Positions 1-7,538 of a stretch of DNA of 34,272 nt are shown here, in pieces. Below the pieces are notes generated by a model, which saw nothing but the letters and a program-made list of their open reading frames with translations, was not told where the DNA came from and searched no databases. Each line of letters opens with the position of its first letter. Position 1 is the stretch's first letter. Location: assembly GCA_035690495.1 (NCBI GenBank), contig DASSKK010000086.1, positions 1 to 34,272 on the forward strand, written 5' to 3'. The translations under genes and the position numbers were made by a program. The DNA comes from DASSKK01 sp035690495 (GTDB lineage: Bacteria > Actinomycetota > Actinomycetes > Propionibacteriales > Nocardioidaceae).

Positions 1-1
1 G

Positions 2-991
2 GAGTCCGACGACGAGTCGCTGGGCGGGGCGGAGATGCACGCGCGGGTCTCCGGCCTGGCCGACTACCTCGCCGTCGACGAGCGGGACGCGATCCGGATC
101 GGGCGGCGGATCGTCGCGCGGCTCAACCGGCACAAGCCCGGGACGTCATACGCATCGGGGGTCGGGGGCAACGATTCGGATGACGTCCCGGCGTACGCCG
201 AGCCAGACGCCGACCCCGAGGAGCTCCTCGACCTCATCCCCAGCGACCTGAAGGAGCCGTTCGACCCCCGCGAGGTGATCCTGCGGATCTGCGACGGCCG
301 GGGCCGGTCCAACGAGGTGGCCTTCGACGAGTTCAAGCCGCTCTACGGCGCCTCGCTGGTGACCGGCTGGGCGCGGCTGCACGGCCGCCCGATCGGCATC
401 CTCGCCAACGCGCAGGGGGTGCTGTTCTCCGAGGAGGCGCAGAAGGCGGCGCAGTTCATCCAGCTCGCGAACCAGGTCGACTGCCCGCTGCTGTTCCTGC
501 ACAACACCACCGGCTACATGGTCGGGGCGGAGTACGAGCAGGGCGGGATCATCAAGCACGGCGCGATGATGATCAACGCGGTCTCCAACTCCACCGTGCC
601 GCACCTGTCGGTGATGATGGGCGCGTCGTACGGCGCCGGCAACTACGGCATGTGCGGACGTGCCTACGATCCGCGCTTCCTGTTCACGTGGCCGTCGGCC
701 AAGTCGGCGGTGATGGGGCCGCAGCAGCTGGCCGGCGTGCTGTCGATCGTGGCCAGGCAGGCCGCCGAGGCGAAGGGACGGCCGTACGACGAGGAGGGCG
801 ACGCCGCGATGCGGGGGATGGTCGAGCAACAGGTGGAGGAGGCCTCGCTGCCGTTCGCGCTGTCCGGGATGTTGTACGACGACGGGGTGATCGACCCGCG
901 CGACACCCGGACCGTCCTCGGCATCTGCCTGTCGGTGATCGAGAACGCCCCGATCGCCGGCACCGACCGCTTCGGCGTCTTCCGGATGTGA
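2..991 (+). CDS. Acyl-CoA carboxylase carboxyltransferase (beta) subunit, 5'-partial
   Basis: The reading frame is open from the first bases of the window, so the N-terminus lies upstream. The visible C-terminal 329 codons cover most of the carboxyltransferase fold: an ESDDESLGGAEMH stretch at the window edge, the NTTGYMVG stretch and the GASYGAGNYGMCGRAYDPRF signature of biotin-dependent acyl-CoA carboxyltransferases. The family moves carboxyl from carboxybiotin to an acyl-CoA. The GAGNYGMCGRAY form is that of methylcrotonyl/geranyl-type subunits rather than classic propionyl-CoA AccD5. The next gene encodes the biotin carboxylase/BCCP partner, and an acyl-CoA dehydrogenase and a crotonase follow. 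A role in branched-chain acyl-CoA degradation (leucine-type) is inferred. The exact substrate is not readable. Confidence 0.93.
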   Translation, partial: ESDDESLGGAEMHARVSGLADYLAVDERDAIRIGRRIVARLNRHKPGTSYASGVGGNDSDDVPAYAEPDADPEELLDLIPSDLKEPFDPREVILRICDGRGRSNEVAFDEFKPLYGASLVTGWARLHGRPIGILANAQGVLFSEEAQKAAQFIQLANQVDCPLLFLHNTTGYMVGAEYEQGGIIKHGAMMINAVSNSTVPHLSVMMGASYGAGNYGMCGRAYDPRFLFTWPSAKSAVMGPQQLAGVLSIVARQAAEAKGRPYDEEGDAAMRGMVEQQVEEASLPFALSGMLYDDGVIDPRDTRTVLGICLSVIENAPIAGTDRFGVFRM

Positions 992-1213
992 GGGTGCTGT
1001 GATCGTCCTCCCGCTTCAGCTTCGGCCGCGCCTCGGCGCGGTCGAGACCCGCGGTCGCTTGGGCGGCGCGTCGCCCGGAGGTCTGACTGCCGGGTCCTTC
1101 ACCGCTGCGGGCGCCGCGGCCAAGCCCCTTGACGCTCCCCGCGGGTCCCGTCCGCCCCGATTCGCTCACCGGTGCGCAACTGAAGGTTGGTCACGTGACA
1201 GGGCGGGCTGCAT
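992..1213 (+). other. 222-nt spacer inside the carboxylase operon; possible small ORF 999-1217
   Basis: The two carboxylase subunit genes are separated by an unusually long spacer. A GTG at 999, 7 nt after the upstream stop, opens a 72-codon frame. It ends at 1217 and overlaps the next start as ATGA, which would suit translational coupling. The predicted peptide is Arg/Gly/Ala rich, has no recognisable domain and has no clear ribosome binding site. A short hairpin, CCGCGC-CTCG-GCGCGG, sits at 1026-1041. I treat this as probably non-coding or inserted sequence rather than a confirmed gene. Confidence 0.35.
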
Positions 1214-3277
1214 ATGACTGTCCTGCGCAAAGTGCTGATGGCGAACCGCGGGGAGATCGCGCGGCGGGTGTTCCGGACGTGTCGCGACCTGGGGATCGGG
1301 ACGGTGGCTGTCTTCTCCGACGCGGATGAGGATCTGCCCTTCGTGCGCGAGGCGGATGCTGCGGTCCGGCTGCCGGGTACGGCTCCCGCGGACACGTACC
1401 TGCGCGGGGACCTCGTCGTCGCCGCAGCGCTGCGGGCCGGGGCGGACGCCGTACATCCCGGCTACGGGTTCCTCTCGGAGAACGCCGACTTTGCCCGCCG
1501 TGTCCTCGCGGCGGGGCTCACGTGGATCGGGCCGAAGCCGGAGTCGATGGAGCAGATGGCGTCCAAGGTGGAGGCCAAGCGGCTGATGGCGGCGGCCGGC
1601 GTGCCGGTGCTGACCGCGCCGCCCCCGGACCGGATCACCGGGGCGGACCTGCCATTGCTGGTCAAGGCGTCGGCCGGCGGAGGTGGGCGCGGGATGCGTG
1701 TGGTGCGCGTCCTCGGCGACCTGGAGCGGATCCTCGAGGAGGCGTCGGCGGAGGCGAAGTCGTCGTTCGGCGACTCGACGGTGTTCTGCGAGCCGTACGT
1801 CGAGCGCGGCCGGCACGTCGAGGTGCAGGTGGTCGGCGACACCCACGGGAACGTGCTGGTGCTCGGGGAGCGGGACTGCTCGGTGCAGCGCCGCCACCAG
1901 AAGGTCGTGGAGGAGACGCCGGCTCCAGGTCTTCGCGAACGGACACGAAGCGCGCTGCACGAGACCGCCCGGACTGCGGCGGCCGCGATCGGCTACGTCG
2001 GCGCCGGCACCCTCGAGTTCCTGCTCGACGACACCGAGAACGAGCAGCGGTTCTACTTCCTGGAGATGAACACCCGCCTCCAGGTGGAGCATCCGGTCAC
2101 CGAGTGCGTCACCGGCCTCGACCTGGTCGCGCTGCAGATCGCCGTCGCGGAGGGCGAGTCACTGGCCGGCCCGTCGGTCGAGCCCGTCGAGACCAGGCCC
2201 CGCGGTCACGCGGTCGAGGCGCGCCTCTACGCCGAGGACCCCGCACACGACTGGCAGCCGCAGAGCGGAACGCTGGCCCGCTTCGACATCCCTGACGTGG
2301 ACGTGACCTTCGCCGTGCGGAGCGGCGCGGCGTCGTCCGGCGTGCGGCTCGACGCAGGGTTCGAGGCCGGCAATGTCGTCGGCACCCACTACGACCCGAT
2401 GCTCGCGAAGGTGATCGCCTGGGCGCCGACGCGTGCGCAGGCGGTCCGCCGGCTCGCCGCCGTGCTGGCCCGGGCCCGGATCCACGGGCTTCGCAGCACC
2501 CGGGACCTGCTCGTCGAGGTGCTGCGGCATCCGGCCTTCGCAGCCGGCCAGGTGAGCACCGCCTTCCTCGCCGACCATGCGCTGACCAGCCTGGAGAGCC
2601 GCGGGACCCCCGGCACCATGCAGGAGCGGGCCCGGGCATTCCTCGCGGCCGCCGTCGCCGTGACCGAGGCAGCCGCGGCGCGTCGGCCGGTCCAGCAGCG
2701 GACTCCGGTCGCGTGGCGCAACGTCGTCTCCGCGCCGCAGCTCACGACGTTCGGCCATCAGGGCACGAAGATCGAGGTCGGGTGGTACGCCGGCCGTGAC
2801 GGCTACCGGTTGTCGGATCTGAACGACGAGGTGCGCCGAGCGCGGGCGACCTCCGTGCGACAGGCCGGACCTGATTGTTGGGAGATCGTCGTCGAGCAGG
2901 ACGGCGTACGCCACCCGTTCGAGGTGTACCTCGACGACGACCGGGTGGACGTCGAGTCCGCCGGCGGGCACCTGCCGCTGACCAGGATGCCGCGCTTCGT
3001 CGATCCGGCCGATGAGCACGCCAGCGGTTCGCTGCTGGCGCCGATGCCTGGCACGGTGGTCTCTGTCGTGGTCGAGCAGGGCGGTGAGGTCGAGGCCGGT
3101 CAGCCCGTGCTGGTCCTGGAGGCGATGAAGATGCAGCACACTGTGGCGGCGCCGCATGCCGGAACCATCACCGAGCTTCCGGCCAGGGCAGGCCAGCAGG
3201 TCGCGGCGGGGGCCGTGCTGGCCGTGGTCTCAGAGGACGCCGTGCAATCTGGAGAACATGGAGGCGACGATGAGTGA
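1214..3277 (+). CDS. Acyl-CoA carboxylase alpha subunit (biotin carboxylase + biotin carboxyl carrier)
   Basis: 687 residues, a typical length for fused actinobacterial and methylcrotonyl-type alpha subunits. The N-terminal ATP-grasp biotin carboxylase begins KVLMANRGEIARRV. It shows the glycine-rich ATP loop KASAGGGGRGMR, the ERDCSVQRRHQKV segment and EMNTRLQVEHPVTE. The C-terminal biotinyl domain carries EAMKMQH with the biotin Lys near residue 639. The protein carboxylates its own biotin with bicarbonate and ATP and delivers it to the carboxyltransferase encoded upstream. ATG at 1214 is preceded only by a weak GGGCGGG. The 3' end overlaps the next start by 8 nt. The peptide SVEPVET (about residues 321-327) is encoded by a dispersed 19-nt repeat (2176-2194). 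Confidence 0.95.
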   Translation: MTVLRKVLMANRGEIARRVFRTCRDLGIGTVAVFSDADEDLPFVREADAAVRLPGTAPADTYLRGDLVVAAALRAGADAVHPGYGFLSENADFARRVLAAGLTWIGPKPESMEQMASKVEAKRLMAAAGVPVLTAPPPDRITGADLPLLVKASAGGGGRGMRVVRVLGDLERILEEASAEAKSSFGDSTVFCEPYVERGRHVEVQVVGDTHGNVLVLGERDCSVQRRHQKVVEETPAPGLRERTRSALHETARTAAAAIGYVGAGTLEFLLDDTENEQRFYFLEMNTRLQVEHPVTECVTGLDLVALQIAVAEGESLAGPSVEPVETRPRGHAVEARLYAEDPAHDWQPQSGTLARFDIPDVDVTFAVRSGAASSGVRLDAGFEAGNVVGTHYDPMLAKVIAWAPTRAQAVRRLAAVLARARIHGLRSTRDLLVEVLRHPAFAAGQVSTAFLADHALTSLESRGTPGTMQERARAFLAAAVAVTEAAAARRPVQQRTPVAWRNVVSAPQLTTFGHQGTKIEVGWYAGRDGYRLSDLNDEVRRARATSVRQAGPDCWEIVVEQDGVRHPFEVYLDDDRVDVESAGGHLPLTRMPRFVDPADEHASGSLLAPMPGTVVSVVVEQGGEVEAGQPVLVLEAMKMQHTVAAPHAGTITELPARAGQQVAAGAVLAVVSEDAVQSGEHGGDDE
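2176..2194 (+). repeat. Intragenic 19-nt dispersed repeat, copy A
   Basis: GGTCGAGCCCGTCGAGACC lies in frame in the biotin carboxylase gene. Its reverse complement matches 18 of 19 bases of the element at 9293-9311. The imperfect dyad symmetry and the location in a variable loop suggest a REP-like element that inserted without breaking the frame. Confidence 0.6.
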
Positions 3278-4508
3278 GATCGCGTTCACCGAGAGCGAGG
3301 AGCGTCAGGCCCTGCGTCGCGAGGTGAGCCGGCTCGCCTCGACGTACGGCCGCGACTACTTCACCCGACAGGCGCGCAACGGCGAGAAGACCACCGAGCT
3401 GTGGCTGGCGATCGGCAAGGCCGGCTACCTCGGGGTGAACCTTCCCGTCGAGTACGGCGGCGGCGGGGGCGGCATCGGCGACGTGGCCGCTGTCTGCGAG
3501 GAGCTCGCCGCACAGGGCTGCCCGCTGCTGATGATGATCGTCTCACCGGCGATCTGCGGCACCGTGATCGCCCGGTTCGGCACCGAGGAGCAGAGACGCC
3601 GCTGGCTGCCCGGGATCGCCGACGGCACCGCCACCATGGCCTTCGCGATCACCGAGCCCGACGCCGGCACCAACTCGCACCACATCACCACCACGGCCCG
3701 GCGCGACCCGGCGGGAGGCTGGCGGCTCTCCGGACGCAAGGTCTTCATCTCCGGGGTCGACGAAGCCGCGCATGTCCTGGTGGTGGCGCGCACCGAGGAG
3801 CCTTCGACCCTTCGACAGGCTCAGGACGGCGCAGGCTCAGGGCAGGCGACCGGCCGGCTGCGGCCGTGCCTGTTCGTGGTGCCGACCGATGCCGCGGGGT
3901 TCGAGTACACGCCGATCCCGATGGAGATCGTCAGTCCCGAGCAGCAGTTCTCGGTCTTCCTCGACGACGTACTGCTGCCGGAGGATGCGCTCGTGGGCGA
4001 CCCCGACGATGCGGCGGCGGGGCTTCGTCAACTCTTCGCCGGGCTCAACCCCGAGCGGATCATGGCGGCGTCCTTCTCGACCGGGCTGGCCCGGTTCGCG
4101 CTGGACAAGGCGGTCGGCTACGTCAGCCAGCGCGAGGTCTGGGGCGTCGCGATCGGCACCCACCAGGGGCTCGCCCACCCGCTCGCCCAGTCGAAGGTCG
4201 AGATCGAGCTGGCCCGGCTGATGACCCAGAAGGCGGCGGCGCTCTATGACAGCGCAGCCGCGGGTCAGGACGAGGCCGAAGCTGAGGTGGCGGAGGCCGC
4301 GAACATGGCCAAGTACGCCGCCGCCGAGGCTGCCTGCGACGCTGCCGACCGCGCGGTCCAGGCCCACGGGGGCAACGGCATCACCCAGGAGTACGGCGTG
4401 GCCGGCCTGCTGGTCGCCGCCCGGGCCGGCCGGATCGCTCCGGTGAGCCGGGAGATGATCCTCAACTACGTGGGGATGCACTCGCTCGGTCTGCCCAAGT
4501 CCTACTGA
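3270..4508 (+). CDS. Acyl-CoA dehydrogenase
   Basis: 412 residues from ATG 3270, chosen because GGAGG at 3260-3264 sits 5 nt upstream. An in-frame ATG at 3258 is the alternative. The three-part acyl-CoA dehydrogenase fold is visible: an N-terminal helical domain, a middle beta domain with AFAITEPDAGTNSHH (flavin/substrate region), and a C-terminal helical domain with QAHGGNGITQEYG. It is an FAD enzyme that introduces an alpha-beta double bond in an acyl-CoA and passes electrons to ETF. Position beside an acyl-CoA carboxylase suggests a branched-chain substrate such as isovaleryl-CoA, which is an inference. About 20 Gln/Gly/Ala-rich residues (roughly 178-198) interrupt the middle domain and are largely encoded by a repeat element at 3801-3850. 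Confidence 0.92.
   Translation: MSEIAFTESEERQALRREVSRLASTYGRDYFTRQARNGEKTTELWLAIGKAGYLGVNLPVEYGGGGGGIGDVAAVCEELAAQGCPLLMMIVSPAICGTVIARFGTEEQRRRWLPGIADGTATMAFAITEPDAGTNSHHITTTARRDPAGGWRLSGRKVFISGVDEAAHVLVVARTEEPSTLRQAQDGAGSGQATGRLRPCLFVVPTDAAGFEYTPIPMEIVSPEQQFSVFLDDVLLPEDALVGDPDDAAAGLRQLFAGLNPERIMAASFSTGLARFALDKAVGYVSQREVWGVAIGTHQGLAHPLAQSKVEIELARLMTQKAAALYDSAAAGQDEAEAEVAEAANMAKYAAAEAACDAADRAVQAHGGNGITQEYGVAGLLVAARAGRIAPVSREMILNYVGMHSLGLPKSY
3801..3850 (+). repeat. REP-like insertion inside acyl-CoA dehydrogenase gene
   Basis: The segment contains the related tracts CCTTCGACCCTTCGACAGG and AGGCTCAGG..AGGCTCAGGG. It shares TCGACAGGCTC with the element at 9293-9311. It encodes low-complexity residues (TLRQAQDGAGSGQ) between conserved beta strands and keeps the frame. 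CTTCGACAGGCTCAG-type sequences recur in many actinobacterial genomes (recollection, not searched). Confidence 0.6.
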
Positions 4509-4525
4509 GAACGGAGAGTGAGCAC

Positions 4526-5308
4526 GTGGAGGAGCAGACAGACGAGCTGATCCACTACCGCGTGGAGGGGTCGACGGCGAGCCTGACGCTGGACTCCCCG
4601 CGCAACCGGAACGCGCTGTCGCGCCGGCTGGTCGCGCAGCTGTTCGACGGCCTGGGCCGCGCCGAGCAGGATGACGCCGTCACCGCGGTGCTGATCCGGG
4701 CGACCGGCACCACGTTCTGCTCGGGTGCCGACCTGTCCGAGGCGAGTGGGGAGGGCACGGAGAAGGCAAGGGCGGGGCGGCGGGGGGCTGCCGGCGTGCT
4801 CGTCGACCTGCAGCGCCGGATCGTCACCCTCGCCAAACCGGTGGTGACCCGGGTGCACGGCAACGTCCGCGCCGGCGGCATCGGCATCGTCGCCGCCTCC
4901 GACATCGCGATCAGCGCCGAGGACGCGACGTACGCCTTCACCGAGGTGCGCCTCGGGCTCACGCCGGCCGCGATCTCCCTGACCGTGCTTCCCCGGCTCA
5001 CCGACCGGGCGGCCGCGCTCACCTTCCTCACCGGCGAGACATTCGACGGCGCCGCTGCCGAGGCGATGGGGCTGGTCACCACCGCCGTGCCGGAGGAGGC
5101 CCTTGACGCCGAGGTGGAGAGGGTCTGCTCCGCGCTGGCCAAGGGGAACCCGCAGGGACTCCACGAGACCAAGAAGCTGGTCGGACGCCATCTCGTCGAA
5201 CGGATCGACAGGGACGGCGCGGATCTCGCGGCGCTGTCGGCGCGGCTGTTCGGGTCCGACGAGGCGAAGGCCGCCATGCGCGCCTTCCTGGAGCGCAAGA
5301 ACCGGTAG
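4526..5308 (+). CDS. Enoyl-CoA hydratase/isomerase (crotonase) family protein
   Basis: 260 residues from GTG 4526, with CGGAGAG upstream. Crotonase features are FCSGADL (first oxyanion-hole segment, near residue 64-70), RAGGIGIVAASD (second, near 115-126) and FTEVRLGLTP. In hydratases two Glu residues act. Here the first (rat E144 equivalent) is Gly120 by my alignment, while the second (E164 equivalent) is Glu140. Retaining only the second Glu is also seen in enoyl-CoA isomerases, so hydratase activity should not be assumed. The gene follows the dehydrogenase by 17 nt and closes the acyl-CoA operon. A methylglutaconyl-CoA hydratase role would fit leucine degradation but is unproven. Confidence 0.88.
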   Translation: MEEQTDELIHYRVEGSTASLTLDSPRNRNALSRRLVAQLFDGLGRAEQDDAVTAVLIRATGTTFCSGADLSEASGEGTEKARAGRRGAAGVLVDLQRRIVTLAKPVVTRVHGNVRAGGIGIVAASDIAISAEDATYAFTEVRLGLTPAAISLTVLPRLTDRAAALTFLTGETFDGAAAEAMGLVTTAVPEEALDAEVERVCSALAKGNPQGLHETKKLVGRHLVERIDRDGADLAALSARLFGSDEAKAAMRAFLERKNR

Positions 5309-5361
5309 AGTAGTGGACTTGGCTTGTCCCACCGGGGGGCACACGAGCAGACGGGAACCGC

Positions 5362-7491
5362 TTGTCCGCCGACATCGTTGAGCGCGAGATCGCTGCCGAG
5401 CAGCGAGTCGTGGATCGGATCTACCGACAGCTGGAGAGATCCGCACTGGCCGCGCAGGCGCTGGCCCGGGAGGGTCACGACCGCGGGCGTCTCGGCCATG
5501 AGGGTGGCCTCGTGGAGCGGGACGCGATGGTCTACCAGGCGGCCCGCCGGATCGCCGCCCTCGACGCCGCCCATGAGGGGCTGGTGTTCGGTCGGCTGGA
5601 CCTGCGCGACGACCTCGACTCCGAGCCGCGCTACGTGGGCCGGATCGGGCTCCGCGACGACAACCGCGACAGCATGCTGATCGACTGGCGTGCCCCTGCG
5701 GCGGCGGTTTTCTACCAGGCGACCGCGGCGGACCCGCTCGGCGTCGTACGCCGTCGGGTGCTGCGCTGCTCCGGGATCAGGGTCGTCGCAGTGGAGGACG
5801 ACCTGCTCGACAGTGACGATCCGGCCGCGGCAGTGTTGCCCGTCGTGGGCGAGGGCGCGCTGATGGCCCAGCTGACCAGGGCCCGCGACCGCACCATGCA
5901 CTCGATCGTGGCAACCATCCAAGCCGAGCAGGACAAGGCGATCCGGGCCCCGAACACCGGCGTGGTGTCGATCAGCGGCGGCCCGGGAACCGGCAAGACG
6001 GTGGTGGCGCTGCACCGGGCGGCGTACCTGCTCTACACCGACCGTCGGCGCTACGAGCGCGGCGGCGTACTCGTGGTCGGGCCCTCCGGGGTGTTCATGC
6101 GCTACATCGAACGCGTGCTGCCCTCCCTCGGCGAGACGGCGGTCGCGTTGCGCTCGCTCGGCGAGGTGGTGGACGGGCTGAAGGCGTCCCGCCACGACGA
6201 CCCCGCAGTCGCGGACGTCAAGGGCTCCGCGCGGATGGCCGAGCTGATGAGGCGTACGGCGCGCCAGGCAGTGCCGGGTGCGCCCGAGGAGCTTCGGCTG
6301 TTCTACCGTGACGACCGCATCGTGCTGAGCCGAGGCGACCTGAACCAGCTGCGCCGTCAGCTGCTCGGCCAAGGACGTCGCAACCGTCAGATCCATCGGG
6401 TCGCGTCGACGCTGCTCGACGCCATGTGGGGGCAGGTCCGCGGAGAACGAGGCTTGGACCGCGGCAAGGACCACTTCGTCGACACGATGCTGGGAAGCCA
6501 GGCGTTCGTCGAGTTCGCCCTCTCCTGGTGGCCGGTGCTGGAGGCCACCGACGTGCTGGGCTGGCTGCGCGACGCCGACTTCCTGGCGCGGGTCGGACAG
6601 GGCGTGCTCGACGAGGACGACATGTCCCTGCTCGCCAAGTCCTGGGCGTCGGACGAGGGCCTCTCGGTGGAGGACATCCCGCTGGTCGACGAGCTCCGCT
6701 ACGCCCTCGGCGACGTGCCCGAGCGTGCGCCCGATCCCGACGAGGATCCGCTCGCCCATCTGGTCGACGAGAACTTCCAGGAGCTGAGCACGGGCTTCGA
6801 CCGGGAGCCCAGCCGGGCCTCGACTCCGCGCACCGACGACGACGCGTACGCCCACGTGCTCGTCGACGAGGCGCAGGACCTGACGCCGATGCAGTGGCGG
6901 ATGGTCGGCCGGCGCGGCCGGGCGGCGACGTGGACGGTGGTGGGAGATCCAGCACAATCGTCCTGGCCGGACCCGCGTGAGGCAGCCAAGGCCCGTGAGC
7001 ACGCCTTGCACGACAAACCGCGTCACGAGTTCCATCTGTCGAAGAACTACCGGAACAGCAGGGAGATCTACGGCTTCGCTGCCGAGTACGCCCGGCGGGC
7101 CGGCCTCGACGCGGACCTTCCGGACGCCGTGCGCGCGACCGGCGTCGAGCCCACCGAGGTGAGGGTCGACAGTCTCGCGGACGGGGTCCGCGATGCCGTC
7201 GGAGAGCTTCGCGGTGGCGTGGCGGGCACGCTGGCCGTGGTGGCCGCCGGCCCCCGACTGCCCGAGGTGCGCGCGTGGCTCGCCTCGTGGCCGGAGCTGG
7301 CCGAGGACGTCTCCGGCGGACCGGCCGCCCGCATCGCGGTGCTGACCGGGGTGGAGACCAAGGGTCTCGAGTTCGACGGCATCGTCGTGGTCGAGCCGGC
7401 GGAGATCGAAGCGGAGTCCAGCACCGGGCGGGCCACGCTGTACGTCGTACTCACCCGGGCCACCCAGCGCCTCACCCTCGTCTCCCGCTGA
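5362..7491 (+). CDS. helR: HelD/HelR-type superfamily 1 helicase (RNA polymerase recycling)
   Basis: 709 residues from TTG 5362, with GGGAA a few bases upstream. The first ~75 residues are helical and charged, as in the arm that HelD proteins insert into RNA polymerase channels. Walker A is SGGPGTGKT (about 205-213), Walker B is VLVDEAQDLTPMQ, and a UvrD-C-like end reads YVVLTRATQRL. HelD/HelR family proteins pull RNA polymerase off DNA and recycle it. Actinobacterial HelR members can protect the polymerase from rifamycins (family knowledge). The leader (5309-5361) has TAGAGT at 5306-5311, a possible -10. I could not find a convincing rifamycin-associated inverted repeat. UvrD-like repair helicase is a less likely alternative given the N-terminal region. 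Confidence 0.85.
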   Translation: MSADIVEREIAAEQRVVDRIYRQLERSALAAQALAREGHDRGRLGHEGGLVERDAMVYQAARRIAALDAAHEGLVFGRLDLRDDLDSEPRYVGRIGLRDDNRDSMLIDWRAPAAAVFYQATAADPLGVVRRRVLRCSGIRVVAVEDDLLDSDDPAAAVLPVVGEGALMAQLTRARDRTMHSIVATIQAEQDKAIRAPNTGVVSISGGPGTGKTVVALHRAAYLLYTDRRRYERGGVLVVGPSGVFMRYIERVLPSLGETAVALRSLGEVVDGLKASRHDDPAVADVKGSARMAELMRRTARQAVPGAPEELRLFYRDDRIVLSRGDLNQLRRQLLGQGRRNRQIHRVASTLLDAMWGQVRGERGLDRGKDHFVDTMLGSQAFVEFALSWWPVLEATDVLGWLRDADFLARVGQGVLDEDDMSLLAKSWASDEGLSVEDIPLVDELRYALGDVPERAPDPDEDPLAHLVDENFQELSTGFDREPSRASTPRTDDDAYAHVLVDEAQDLTPMQWRMVGRRGRAATWTVVGDPAQSSWPDPREAAKAREHALHDKPRHEFHLSKNYRNSREIYGFAAEYARRAGLDADLPDAVRATGVEPTEVRVDSLADGVRDAVGELRGGVAGTLAVVAAGPRLPEVRAWLASWPELAEDVSGGPAARIAVLTGVETKGLEFDGIVVVEPAEIEAESSTGRATLYVVLTRATQRLTLVSR

Positions 7492-7538
7492 ACGGGGCAG
7501 GAGCGCCCACTCAACGGGTGGGGGTAGCCTCACGCAGC

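Noticed and set aside
5309..5361. Possible rifamycin-associated inverted repeat upstream of the HelR gene (GGACTTGGCTTGTCC)
   Set aside because: Only GGAC/GTCC pairs. The inner CTTG halves are direct, not inverted, so it does not form the expected palindrome.
7506..7522. CCCAC/GTGGG hairpin between HelR and the PhzE-type gene as a terminator
   Set aside because: Only a 5-bp stem, and it overlaps the likely translation start region.
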